DNA of 64,000 bases from Solimonas variicoloris DSM 15731 (GTDB lineage: Bacteria > Pseudomonadota > Gammaproteobacteria > Nevskiales > Nevskiaceae): assembly GCF_000382285.1 (NCBI RefSeq), contig NZ_KB907933.1, forward strand, positions 62,001 to 126,000, in the 5' to 3' direction. Numbering within the stretch: the stretch's first letter is position 1; every line of letters begins with the position of its first letter. Below are positions 34,061-42,519 of this stretch, piece after piece. Position numbers and translations under genes: made by a program. Under the pieces are notes generated by a model that made no database searches, was not told the origin of the DNA, and saw only the letters and a program-made list of their open reading frames with translations.

Positions 34061-35808
34061 GCCGCGGCCCTGACGTCGTCGGCCGCCGCCGCCGTCTGCG
34101 CGAGATCGCGCGCGGCCAGATAGCCGAAGGTCATCGCCGGGCCGAGCGTCGAGCCGGCGCCCGCGTAGGTCGGCCCCATCACCGCCGCCGAGGTGTTGCC
34201 GATCGCATAGAGGCCGGCGATCACGCTGCCGTCCTCACGCAGCACGCGGGCGCGCGCGTCGGTGACGAGCCCGCCCTTGGTGCCGATCTCGCCCGGCCAC
34301 AGCGGCACGGCGTAGAACGGCGGCTTGACGATCGGACCGAGGCAGGTATTCGGCTGCACCGACGGATCGCTGTAGTAGCGGTCGATCGCGGTCTCGCCCT
34401 TGTGGAATTCCGGATCGACGCCCGTTCGCGCGTACTCGTTCATCTTCGCGATCGTGCTCTTGAGGCCGGCGGCATCGACGTCGATCTTCTGCGCCAGCGC
34501 CTCGACCGTGTCGGCGCGGTAGTAGACCTTGTCGAGCCAGTCCTTCGGCAGCTTCGAATCCGGCTCGATCTGGCCGGGCAGGAAGATGCCCATCGGATAC
34601 TTGTAGCGGAAGGTCGCGTCGAACACGAGCCAGCACGGCACGCAGCCGTTGCCCTTGGCGTCGTCGGCGTACATCGCGTCGCGGAAGTCCGGATAAGCGG
34701 CCGCTTCGTTGACGAAGCGGCGGCCCTTGCGGTTGACGGCGACGCAGCCGGGCATGCCGCGCTCGACGAACAGCGTGATCTGCTGCGGCGCGCCGGGCTT
34801 GCGCACGGTCGGCGAGCCCCAGACCTTGTCCATCAGCGCCAGTCCGGCGCCGAGCGCCTGACCGGCGCGGATGCCGTCGCCGTGATTGATCGGCGGCGCC
34901 GCGGTCCACTCGGTGGTCGTCGGCTTGGCCAGATACTGCTCGCGCATCTGCTGATTCGATTCGAAGCCGCCGCACGCCAGGATCACGCCGCGGCGCGCGC
35001 GGTAGCGCAGCGTGCGGCCGTTCTGGCGCACGCTCAGGCCGACGACGCGGTTGCCGCCGGCGGACGGTTCCTCGATCAGCGCCTCCATGCCGGTATTCAG
35101 CTGCAGCGGCACTCCGCGCTGCATCATCGCGTAGCGCAGCGCCGCGACCATGCCCTGGCCGAGCACCTGGCGGCGGTCGCGATGCGTCTTCAGACGCCAG
35201 CCGATGTCGAGCCAGTACTTGAGCACCAGCTTCAGCGTCAGGCCGACCCAGCCCCGCCCGCGCGAGAACAGCGTGTGCGCCTCGATCTGGTCCATCGCGA
35301 TGCGGCCCATCAGTAGCGTGCCCTTGAAGGACTCGCGCTGCCGCTCGAACTCGGCGCCAAGCTTGGTCGCGTCGAACGCATCCGGCTGCATCGAACGCCA
35401 GCCTTCCTTGCCGCCGGGCTGGTTCGGGTAGTAGTCCGGATACTTCGGCACGTTGTGGTAGTGCACGTCGAAGGTCTTCGCCAGATAGCGGACCATCTCC
35501 GGCGCGTGCTTCAGGTAGGCCTCGATGCGCTCCTGCGGCACCGCGTCGCCGATCACCGTCTTCAGGTAGGTCAGCGCCTCCTCGTACGAGTCATGGCCGC
35601 CGCTGCGGGCGATGTCGTCGTTGCAGGGAATCCAGATGCCGCCGCCGGACACCGCGCTGGTGCCGCCGTACTGGTCGGACTTCTCGATCACCACCGACGA
35701 CAGGCCCTGGCCGCTCGCGCACAGCGCCGCCGTCATGCCGCCACCGCCGGAGCCGACGACGATGACGTCGTATTCCTGATCCCAGCCGCCCGCTTCGTTC
35801 ACGCCCAT
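34057..35808 (-). CDS. kstD: KstD, 3-ketosteroid-Delta1-dehydrogenase
   Basis: A 583-residue flavoprotein that introduces the Delta1 double bond into ring A of 3-ketosteroids, one of the two steps (with KshA) that open ring B. The FAD motif VVGSGGGGMTAAL at residues 17-29 and GGTSAVSGGGIWIP are typical. The catalytic-site region near the C-terminus is PPFYAVPLWPGEIGTKGGL, with the Tyr and Gly expected for 1,2-dehydrogenation. The closing segment GPTYAGAGSTLGPAMTFGYL matches the KstD family closely. Upstream is hsaA; downstream the MBL lipoprotein overlaps its stop. Confidence 0.9.
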   Translation of the reverse strand: MGVNEAGGWDQEYDVIVVGSGGGGMTAALCASGQGLSSVVIEKSDQYGGTSAVSGGGIWIPCNDDIARSGGHDSYEEALTYLKTVIGDAVPQERIEAYLKHAPEMVRYLAKTFDVHYHNVPKYPDYYPNQPGGKEGWRSMQPDAFDATKLGAEFERQRESFKGTLLMGRIAMDQIEAHTLFSRGRGWVGLTLKLVLKYWLDIGWRLKTHRDRRQVLGQGMVAALRYAMMQRGVPLQLNTGMEALIEEPSAGGNRVVGLSVRQNGRTLRYRARRGVILACGGFESNQQMREQYLAKPTTTEWTAAPPINHGDGIRAGQALGAGLALMDKVWGSPTVRKPGAPQQITLFVERGMPGCVAVNRKGRRFVNEAAAYPDFRDAMYADDAKGNGCVPCWLVFDATFRYKYPMGIFLPGQIEPDSKLPKDWLDKVYYRADTVEALAQKIDVDAAGLKSTIAKMNEYARTGVDPEFHKGETAIDRYYSDPSVQPNTCLGPIVKPPFYAVPLWPGEIGTKGGLVTDARARVLREDGSVIAGLYAIGNTSAAVMGPTYAGAGSTLGPAMTFGYLAARDLAQTAAAADDVRAAA

Positions 35809-35885
35809 GTCGCCACCCGCCTAATTTGAAAGTCCGCGCCAGGGATGGCGCGGTCTTGAACAGGACGTTCCCATCGACGTTCCAC

Positions 35886-37079
35886 TCACAGAAACACGTC
35901 GGTGTTGTCGCGGCCGAGCAGCACGGCGCCGTAGTTGCGGCCGAACTGGTCCGGATTGTTGGCGTAGTGCCCGCGCGCCGCGTAGATGTCGAGCAGGTAG
36001 CGATGCAGCGGGAAGTCGGTGAAGATGCCGCGCCCGCCGCAGGCCGAGAACAGCTGGTAGACGTGCTTGGCGCAGCGGTCGACGACCTGCGCCGCCTGAT
36101 GGCGGAAGTGCACGCGCTGCGTCATGTCGCTGAGCGGCTCGCCGGCGCGCACCTTGCCCATCAGCACGTCGAAGTTGCGGTGCAAGACCAGCTTCATCTC
36201 GTCGATCGCCACCGCGGTCTCGGCCGCCGCGAGTTGCGCCGGCGGCTGCTCCGAAGTCTTGTTGCCCATGTCGCCGACGCGCACCTTGGCGAAGTCGATG
36301 AAGGCGTTCAGCGCGCCCTGCAGGCCGCCGATCGCCGCCGACGATACCGCGCGCACGAAGATCTGCCCGAACGGCAGCTTGTACAGATCGGCGGTGAACG
36401 TGTGGCGGCCCGGGTTGGTGCCCATGAAACCGTCGAGTCCCTTGTGCGTGCGGTACTCCGGCACGAACGCGTCCTTGACGACGATGTCTTTCGAGCCGGT
36501 GCCCTTCAGGCCCATCGTGTGCCAGGTGTCGACGATCTCGAAATCGGACTTCGGCAGCAGGAAGGTGCGGTACTCCGGCGGCTGGCCTTCGTTGAAGATC
36601 AGGCCGCCGAGGAAGATCCAGTCGCAATGGTCGCAGCCGCTCGAAAAGCCCCAGCGGCCGGAGAAGCGGAAGCCGCCGTCGACCGGCTTGACCTGGCCCT
36701 TCGGCATGTAGGTCGAGGCGATGCGCACGCTCGTATCGTCCTTCCAGACGTCGGCCGCGGCCTGCGGATCGAACAGCGCGATCTGCCAGTTGTGCACGCC
36801 GATCACGGCGTAGATCCATGCCGTCGACATGCAGCCCTCGGCGAGCGTCATGACGATGTCGTAGAAGACCTGCGGATCCATCTCGTAGCCGCCGTACAGC
36901 TTCGGCTGCAGCACGCGGAAAAACCCGGCGTCCTCCATCTCGCGCACGGATTCGACCGGCACCATGCGCTGCGCTTCGGTTTGCGCGGCACGGCTGGCCA
37001 GCACCGGCACCATGTCGCGCGCGCGCTGGACGAGCACGTCGGGGCTGATGGGAACGGTCTTGGGGGCTTGGTTCTGCAC
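35886..37079 (-). CDS. hsaA: HsaA-like flavin-dependent monooxygenase (3-HSA 4-hydroxylase oxygenase)
   Basis: A 397-residue member of the acyl-CoA-dehydrogenase-like, FMNH2-dependent monooxygenases. HsaA/TesA2 hydroxylates 3-HSA to the catechol 3,4-DHSA, the substrate of HsaC. Sequence features are EGCMSTAWIYAVIGVHNWQ, SGRWGFSSGCDHCDWIF and the late HSVYQLF-like VYQLFSACGGRGIF, matching that group rather than true dehydrogenases. A separate reductase (HsaB) is required and is not in the window. It starts 119 bp after the GH5 gene, with a motif copy in that gap, so it may have its own promoter; kstD follows. Confidence 0.88.
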   Translation of the reverse strand: MQNQAPKTVPISPDVLVQRARDMVPVLASRAAQTEAQRMVPVESVREMEDAGFFRVLQPKLYGGYEMDPQVFYDIVMTLAEGCMSTAWIYAVIGVHNWQIALFDPQAAADVWKDDTSVRIASTYMPKGQVKPVDGGFRFSGRWGFSSGCDHCDWIFLGGLIFNEGQPPEYRTFLLPKSDFEIVDTWHTMGLKGTGSKDIVVKDAFVPEYRTHKGLDGFMGTNPGRHTFTADLYKLPFGQIFVRAVSSAAIGGLQGALNAFIDFAKVRVGDMGNKTSEQPPAQLAAAETAVAIDEMKLVLHRNFDVLMGKVRAGEPLSDMTQRVHFRHQAAQVVDRCAKHVYQLFSACGGRGIFTDFPLHRYLLDIYAARGHYANNPDQFGRNYGAVLLGRDNTDVFL

Positions 37080-37155
37080 GATGGATCTCCTCGTCCGCCG
37101 CGAACGTCGGCGGCTTTGTTTGCGGCTGCCTTTTTCACAGAATTCGGCGCCCCGG

Positions 37156-37170
37156 GCCTCGTCCGAAATG
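37156..37170 (-). promoter_or_regulatory. Candidate steroid-regulon operator, site 7
   Basis: Minus-strand CATTTCGGACGAGGC, in the gap upstream of hsaA, ends about 75 nt before the hsaA ATG. It is one of the best matches to the island consensus. Found by eye. Confidence 0.4.
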
Positions 37171-37198
37171 ACGAGCGCGCACGCCAGTGCAGGCCGCG

Positions 37199-38704
37199 TC
37201 AGCGCGGCTCGATGCGGACCTCGACCTGCGTGGCGCCGTCGTCGTTGTCGAGCTCCAGCAGCGCGGCATCGGGCGCCGAGCGCACGCGCGCGCCGCTAAG
37301 CTCGACGCGGTAGCCGTTCGGGTAATGCACGGCGAGCGGCACGTAGATCTGCGTCGGTCCGCCGGCCGCGCGCGGCGTGTAGCGGTACTCGAAGACCGCC
37401 GTGTCCGGATCGAACGACAGCGCCTGCGGAATGCCGGCGGTGGCCTGCGGATAGGTGCGCGCCAGCACGCGCAGCTTGTCGGCCTTGACGCTCGCCAGGT
37501 CGGTGTCGTCGGCGAACAGGCCCTGCGCGCCGCTGCCCTGCGAGGTCGTGGTCGGATCGCGCCAGTTCTTGTACTGCCAGTACTGCCAGCCGATCAGCTG
37601 CGCGTCGGCCGTGGCGGTGGTCTGGCGGAGGATGTCGAGATCGTCGGTGGCGCCGAACTCGGTCAGCAGTTCGACGCCGTTCATGCGCTCGGCCTGGTCG
37701 CGGGCTTCACGCAGCGAGGCGCGCGCAAAGCCCGCGCAGGTGCCGGACACCGGCAGCGCATCGAGCAGGCCGAGCTGCACCGCCTGCGTCAGCGCCGCCA
37801 GCGGGCAGTAGTAGTGGAAGGAGTAGCCGAGCTGCGTTTCACCGTCGACCGGCACGAAGCCCTTCGGCGTGCCGAGACTGCTGCCCTGCGGCTCCGACTC
37901 GAACCAGACGAGCTGGTGCGGATCGACGCTGCGGATGCCGGCGAGCGCGTATTCGAAGAACGGTTGCAGCTCCTTGCGATCGTGCGCGGGACAGCCGAGC
38001 AGCGGGATCAGGCAGCTCGGGTATTCGAGGCCGGCCCAAGGCTCGTTGAACAGGTTGTAGCCCATCGAGTACGGCTGGTCCTTCCAGCGTCGCGCGACCG
38101 CGACCCAGGCGTCGCGGAAGCCGTCGCGCACCGCGCCGTCGTTCTTCCACAGATTGTCGAAGGACTGCGAGACCTGCGGCGTGAAGTAGTTGAACGGAAA
38201 GCCGAGGCTCGGCGCGCCGAGCAGCGCCGTGAGGTCGCCGACGACGGCGTCGACCGCCCAGGGCGGCACGCCCTCGCCCTGGTAGATCGGCCCGAGCATG
38301 TCCTGATGGAAGTCGAACAGCATCCAGATGTGGCGCGAGGCGAGCAGTCCGACGACGCGATGCCAGGCGTCGAGATACGCATGATCGACGACGCCGGCGG
38401 CGTCCGGCATGACGCCGGTCCACAGCACGCCGATGCGCGCCGCGTTGAAGCCGTACTGCGCGAGCCAATCGGCGTCGGCGGCCGTGAAGCCCTCGGCATC
38501 CGCGGGCGGCACGTACGGCGCTTCCTTCCAGACCAGGTTGACGCCGTGCAGCAACACCACGCGATTCTGCGCGTCGACCAGGAAGCGTCCGTCGCGGCGC
38601 AGCTGCGGCGTCGTATCCGCGCTGCTCGCGCTTTCGCGGCTGGCGCCGCAGGACAGCAAGCCGGCGCACAGTGCGAGCACGGCCGCGCGAGCGATGATTC
38701 GCAT
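37199..38704 (-). CDS. GH5 endoglycoceramidase/steryl-glucosidase-like lipoprotein
   Basis: A 501-residue secreted lipoprotein (lipobox LLSC, Cys19) with a glycoside hydrolase family 5 catalytic domain, followed by a beta-sandwich of about 90 residues. The acid/base Glu221 is in YNLFNEPWAG and the nucleophile Glu349 in ELLTEFGAT. The spacing resembles endoglycoceramidases, whose fungal relatives (EGCrP2/Sgl1) cleave ergosteryl glucoside. Its lone placement upstream of hsaA-kstD, divergent from kshA across shared operator-like sites, suggests it releases sterol or steroid aglycones from glycosides at the cell surface. That function is inference, but the neighbourhood is unlikely for a plain glycosphingolipid hydrolase. 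Substrate could also be a ceramide glycoside. Confidence 0.82.
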   Translation of the reverse strand: MRIIARAAVLALCAGLLSCGASRESASSADTTPQLRRDGRFLVDAQNRVVLLHGVNLVWKEAPYVPPADAEGFTAADADWLAQYGFNAARIGVLWTGVMPDAAGVVDHAYLDAWHRVVGLLASRHIWMLFDFHQDMLGPIYQGEGVPPWAVDAVVGDLTALLGAPSLGFPFNYFTPQVSQSFDNLWKNDGAVRDGFRDAWVAVARRWKDQPYSMGYNLFNEPWAGLEYPSCLIPLLGCPAHDRKELQPFFEYALAGIRSVDPHQLVWFESEPQGSSLGTPKGFVPVDGETQLGYSFHYYCPLAALTQAVQLGLLDALPVSGTCAGFARASLREARDQAERMNGVELLTEFGATDDLDILRQTTATADAQLIGWQYWQYKNWRDPTTTSQGSGAQGLFADDTDLASVKADKLRVLARTYPQATAGIPQALSFDPDTAVFEYRYTPRAAGGPTQIYVPLAVHYPNGYRVELSGARVRSAPDAALLELDNDDGATQVEVRIEPR

Positions 38705-38778
38705 GCGTCCTCCCCCTTTTCTTCCCGTCTTGTCCGCCGCCTGGCGGCCGCATGCATCGCACCGGCGCGCAGGCTGCT

Positions 38779-38831
38779 TTTGTCGAACGAAACGCTAGGT
38801 TTGTCAGCGCCGCGTCACTTCGTTCAAACGG
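38779..38831. promoter_or_regulatory. Candidate steroid-regulon operators, sites 8 and 9, between GH5 and kshA
   Basis: The gap of about 225 bp between the divergent GH5 gene and kshA has two weaker motif copies with GAACGA cores: TTTGTCGAACGAAAC on plus (38779-38793) and CCGTTTGAACGAAGT on minus (38817-38831). They deviate from the stronger GGACGA sites. Found by eye. Confidence 0.3.
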
Positions 38832-38930
38832 GTGATGTGACCCCTGGGGCCTGTGCCCACACTGGCCGCGACGGTCGCCGTCGCGGCGATGCCCCATTTC
38901 GATTTTGTTTGAGCCAAGGAGCGCCGGCAG

Positions 38931-40046
38931 ATGGCCTGCTCGAAAGACTACAACCTCGGTGAATTCACCTTTCCGCGCGGCTGGTTCATGGTCGCCGAAT
39001 CAGCGAAGGTCACCGATCAGCCGCAGGGCGTGCATTTCCTCGGCCAGGAATTCGCGCTGTATCGCGGCAAGGACAGCGGCAAGGTGATCTTGCTCGATGC
39101 CTACTGCCCGCACATGGGCACGCATCTGGCGCGCAACAGCACGTCCTATGTCGCGCAGGACGGCGCGGTCGAAGGCGATTCGATCCGCTGCCCGTATCAC
39201 GCCTGGCGCTTCGGACCGGACGGCAAGTGCAACCACATTCCGTACTCGACCGGACCGATTCCGCCGGCCGCGAAGGTGCGCTCATGGCCGGTCGTCGAAA
39301 GCATGGGCGCGGTCTTCGTCTGGCACGATCCCGAAGGCGGCGAGCCCGAGTGGGACGCACCGTTCCTGCAGGAATGGAACGATGCGGCGTGGACGCACTG
39401 GACCTTCGACGATCTCGGCAAGATCGACACGCACCCGCAGGAAATCGTCGACAACATCACCGACGCTGCGCACTTCGGGCCGGTGCATGGCTCGCGCACC
39501 AAGTTCTTCGAGAACGAGTTCCGCGGTCACCTGGCGATCCAGCGCATGGGCGGCGGCCACCGCACGCTCGTCGCGCAGGGCGGTCCGATGCTCGTCACCG
39601 AGGCCGTCTACCACGGCCCGAGCATCCTGATCACGCGCATGAGCGGCCTCTACGACTCGTACATCTTCATCGCCCATACGCCGGTCGACGACGGCTCCAG
39701 CTATGTCTGGCATGCCCTGCTCGTGAAATCGGCGAGCGGCGGCGCGGCGACTGCGGCCGATCACGCGGCCGCACGCCAGTACCAGGACATGGCGCTCGCC
39801 GCGTTCGCGCAGGACTTCGAGGTGTGGAAGCACAAGCGGCCGTGCATCCAGGGCATGTTCGTGCAGGGCGACGGCGCCTTCCGCAAGCAGCGGACCTGGT
39901 ACAAGCAGTTCTACAACCCGCGCGCGCAGAAGCAGGAGTTCCTCAAGCAGGTCGAGGGCATTCACGTGCCGCGCGGCATGGAGCCGGCCCCGGACGAAAT
40001 GCGCGCGCAGAGCGAAGCGAGTCTGCCGATGGTCGCCAACGCCTGA
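38931..40046 (+). CDS. kshA: KshA, 3-ketosteroid 9alpha-hydroxylase oxygenase component
   Basis: A 371-residue Rieske non-heme iron oxygenase that 9alpha-hydroxylates ring B; with KstD this triggers B-ring fission to the seco-steroid. The Rieske cluster ligands are Cys59/His61 and Cys87/His90 (CPHMGTH and CPYHAWRF), with an unusually long spacer between them. The mononuclear iron site includes His181 and His186 in DNITDAAHFGPVHG, with Asp178 as the electron-bridging residue. The reductase KshB is not in the window. It is divergent from GH5 and ends before a strong terminator. Confidence 0.9.
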   Translation: MACSKDYNLGEFTFPRGWFMVAESAKVTDQPQGVHFLGQEFALYRGKDSGKVILLDAYCPHMGTHLARNSTSYVAQDGAVEGDSIRCPYHAWRFGPDGKCNHIPYSTGPIPPAAKVRSWPVVESMGAVFVWHDPEGGEPEWDAPFLQEWNDAAWTHWTFDDLGKIDTHPQEIVDNITDAAHFGPVHGSRTKFFENEFRGHLAIQRMGGGHRTLVAQGGPMLVTEAVYHGPSILITRMSGLYDSYIFIAHTPVDDGSSYVWHALLVKSASGGAATAADHAAARQYQDMALAAFAQDFEVWKHKRPCIQGMFVQGDGAFRKQRTWYKQFYNPRAQKQEFLKQVEGIHVPRGMEPAPDEMRAQSEASLPMVANA

Positions 40047-40072
40047 GCGCAGGCTGGCGCGGCAAACGAAAA

Positions 40073-40098
40073 GCCCGCGGCAGAGCCGCGGGCTTTTT
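40073..40098. terminator. Bidirectional rho-independent terminator after kshA
   Basis: GCCCGCGGC, loop AGA, GCCGCGGGC (9-bp perfect stem) followed by TTTTT on plus and preceded by AAAA, so it can also work for the convergent SnoaL gene. It lies 27 nt after the kshA stop. Confidence 0.9.
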
Positions 40099-40157
40099 CG
40101 TGGGCAGCAGTTTTTCGGAAAACCGCGCGTCGCGGCCGGACGCGCCGGACCGCCATG

Positions 40158-40625
40158 CTAGTGCTGCATCGCCTGCTTGAACGCCGCCGGCATGTTGAAG
40201 TCGTAAGAGCGTTTCTCGCGGCGTTCGCTGATCCGCCAGCCATCCGGCGTGCGCACATAACGATCGAGATACCAGAGGCCGAGGAACATGGTCTCGCCTT
40301 CGCCCGCCGTGCCGTCGGCCTTCGGCAGCACCATCGGGTTGAAGCAGGCGATCCTGCCGCTCGCGGTGTCGCCGTCTATCTCGAACAGGAAGTTGCCGTT
40401 GAAGTGCATGTAGCCCGGGAACACGCCGAGCGCCTGCGGCAGCCAGTCGCGGATCTGCGGATAGCGCCCGTCGATGCCGCCCATCGCGCGGTAGTCGATG
40501 TACGCATCCGCCGTGAACACCGTGTCGAGCCGCGCGAAGGCACGCTCGTCGATCGCGTAGGCGTAGCGCAGCACGAGCTGCTCGAGTTCGCTGCGGTCGA
40601 TCAGCTGCTGCAGGGCGGCGTTCAT
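40158..40625 (-). CDS. SnoaL/NTF2-fold protein
   Basis: A 155-residue SnoaL-like domain protein (MNAALQQLIDRSELEQLVLRYAYAID at start; the FLGLWYLDRYVR strand; C-terminal KRSYDFNMPAAF). Its fold is that of ketosteroid isomerase and polyketide cyclases, but the isomerase Tyr/Asp signature is not evident. It starts 2 nt before the stop of the ketosteroid isomerase gene would end, i.e. the two are adjacent (start 40625, isomerase stop 40627), so cotranscribed. Substrate unknown; steroid or CoA-bound intermediate is likely. Confidence 0.78.
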   Translation of the reverse strand: MNAALQQLIDRSELEQLVLRYAYAIDERAFARLDTVFTADAYIDYRAMGGIDGRYPQIRDWLPQALGVFPGYMHFNGNFLFEIDGDTASGRIACFNPMVLPKADGTAGEGETMFLGLWYLDRYVRTPDGWRISERREKRSYDFNMPAAFKQAMQH

Positions 40626-40626
40626 C

Positions 40627-41013
40627 TCACTGACCTCCGATGACTTCCATGTCGCCCGGCGCCCAGTACGCGCGCATCGAGCTGAACTTGCCTTCGTCGT
40701 TGAACGTCATCACGTCGATGACGCGAATGATCGCCTGCCCTTCCGGCATCTTGAGCGCGACGTCGAAGGCCATCGCCGCGGCATTGCCGTGCGAGCCGCG
40801 GATCGGCGCGGCGAGCTTGAGCTTGGCGCCGGTCGCGATCGACATCTCGTAGAACTTGGTGATCTCCGCCTTGCCGTGCCGCGGCTTGCTGCCGACCGGG
40901 TCCTCGACGCTCGCGTCGTCGGCATACAGGGCCGCGATCGCCTGCGCATCCGAGCGGTTGAAGCCATCGATATAGGCCTGCATGGCTTCCTTCATCGTCT
41001 TTTCGCTCGGCAC
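40627..41013 (-). CDS. ksi: Delta5-3-ketosteroid isomerase (KSI)
   Basis: A 128-residue NTF2-fold isomerase that moves the Delta5 double bond to Delta4 after 3beta-oxidation. The catalytic residues match Comamonas KSI: Tyr14, Asp38 (in ASVEDPVGS) and Asp100 (Asp99 there, one residue shifted; VIDVM). The start is chosen as GTG at 41013, since it puts Tyr14 and Asp38 at exactly the family numbering and has AGGAG 9 nt upstream. A start at the first ATG (MKEAM) would drop six residues. The ADDASVEDPVGSKPRHGKA stretch is very KSI-like. It fits the 3beta-HSD at 18901-19671 and precedes the SnoaL gene. Confidence 0.9.
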   Translation of the reverse strand: MPSEKTMKEAMQAYIDGFNRSDAQAIAALYADDASVEDPVGSKPRHGKAEITKFYEMSIATGAKLKLAAPIRGSHGNAAAMAFDVALKMPEGQAIIRVIDVMTFNDEGKFSSMRAYWAPGDMEVIGGQ

Positions 41014-41122
41014 TGCCTGCTCTCCTGTTCGCGGATTCCGGTTGGCGGGCGGACAGCGCGCTGTCGGTTGCGCGGCCGCCCGGATTCGCATGCTCGCGGC
41101 ACGGCTGCTGCCCGCGGATCAT

Positions 41123-41137
41123 CCGTCCGGACGAAGC
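41123..41137 (+). promoter_or_regulatory. Candidate steroid-regulon operator, site 10
   Basis: CCGTCCGGACGAAGC lies between the ketosteroid isomerase (minus) and the LuxR-type regulator (plus) genes. Its CGTCCGGACG centre is a perfect 10-bp palindrome. It is about 110 nt from the isomerase start and 170 nt from the regulator start. Found by eye. Confidence 0.38.
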
Positions 41138-41304
41138 CGCTAGTAAAACCGCATCATCGCCATCGCGCGCGGCGCCACGGCGCTTGACGCGCCCCCGCGA
41201 TGGGTCTATTCATTGCCGGCCGGTCCGTTTCGAGAATCTATTCGCGAAAGTCCCATCAGAGGACAGCGAGAGACGGGCCTACATACCGAATGGAGGAGGG
41301 AACC

Positions 41305-42519
41305 ATGGCTGTATCCGCCGAACAGATGTCCGGCCTGCGAAGCGTCGCCGCCAATAAGCGCGCCGTCATCGGCAGTCGCCCGCGCAGTTCAGAACCCGTA
41401 CCGCTCGACCAGATCGACCAGTTGCTCGGCGCGATCTACGACGGTCCGACCGAATCACCGCCGTGGCAGACCGCGATGATGAAGCTGCGCGACATGCTGC
41501 GCGCCGCGCACGTCACGCTGATGCTGCGTCCGCCGTCGTCCGACAGCACCGGCATCATGATCAATACCGGACCGACGACGGCGCAGGGGGTCGAATCATA
41601 CGAGACCCATTTCTTTGCCGCCGACCCGTTCGTGCGCCTCGCCGAAGGCGATGTGTTCTCGGCCGAGGAGTTGATCGGCCCGCAGTGGATGCAGAGCCAG
41701 TACTTCCACGAGTTCCTCGAACCGATCGGCGTGCGCCATCTGATCGGCGCCGACATCTACACCAAGGACGGCATCGAGTGCCGCTTGCGCATCACGCGCG
41801 GTCCGGACGCCGCGCCGTTCTCGGCGGAAGACAAGTCGCTGGTGCGTCTGCTGCTGCCGCACCTCAAGCGCGCGATCCAGCTGCATGCGCGCCTCGATTT
41901 TCTCGAGTGCGAGCGGGCGCTGTTCGCCGGCACCGTCAACCGCATGCTGCTCGGCATGGTCAGCTTCGATCAGAACGGCAACATCGTCGAGACCAATCAG
42001 GAAGCGCGCCGCATCCTCGCCGAGCGCGACGGCATCTGGCTGTCCGGCAACAATCTGTGCATCGAGAGCAGCCAGGAGAGCCGCGACCTGCAGCGCATGC
42101 TGCGCACGGCGCTCGCCGGCACCGGCGATGCCGAGGGCCCGGGCGTCGTCGAGGCGATGGCGGTCACCCGGCCGTCGGGCCGCGCCAAGCTCGGCATCCT
42201 GGTTCGCGCGATTCCGCTCGGCCGCTGGTCCGAGAGCAAGCTGCGCCCGGCCGTCGCCGTGTTCCTGCGCGATCCGGAAGCCAACGCCGCGCAGCCCTCG
42301 CAGGAGCTGGTGCGCCGGCTGTTCGGACTGACTCGCATGGAGGCTTCGCTGGCGCTGCTGCTGACCGAGGGCTACACGCTGGACGAAGCCGCCGAGAAGA
42401 TGAGCGTGCGCCGCAACACCGCCCGCACGCATCTGCGCTCGATCTTCTGCAAGACGGGCGTGACCCGGCAGACGATGCTGGTCCGTTTGCTGCTGAACAG
42501 CGTGCTGAGCCTCGGCTGA
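41305..42519 (+). CDS. LuxR-type transcriptional regulator, TeiR-like
   Basis: A 404-residue regulator: an N-terminal sensory region (about residues 20-200) plus a PAS-like section, and a C-terminal GerE/LuxR helix-turn-helix at about 340-404 (LTRMEASLALLLTEGYT, VRRNTARTHLRSIFCKTG). The layout is that of TeiR, the positive regulator of steroid genes in Comamonas testosteroni. It is the only regulator in the steroid island and is divergent from the ketosteroid isomerase gene. It likely senses a steroid or a derivative and activates the pathway; whether it binds the recurrent TTCGGACGA motif is a testable inference. The start at 41305 has GGAGGAGGG about 6 nt upstream; upstream in-frame codons are ignored. 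Confidence 0.82.
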   Translation: MAVSAEQMSGLRSVAANKRAVIGSRPRSSEPVPLDQIDQLLGAIYDGPTESPPWQTAMMKLRDMLRAAHVTLMLRPPSSDSTGIMINTGPTTAQGVESYETHFFAADPFVRLAEGDVFSAEELIGPQWMQSQYFHEFLEPIGVRHLIGADIYTKDGIECRLRITRGPDAAPFSAEDKSLVRLLLPHLKRAIQLHARLDFLECERALFAGTVNRMLLGMVSFDQNGNIVETNQEARRILAERDGIWLSGNNLCIESSQESRDLQRMLRTALAGTGDAEGPGVVEAMAVTRPSGRAKLGILVRAIPLGRWSESKLRPAVAVFLRDPEANAAQPSQELVRRLFGLTRMEASLALLLTEGYTLDEAAEKMSVRRNTARTHLRSIFCKTGVTRQTMLVRLLLNSVLSLG

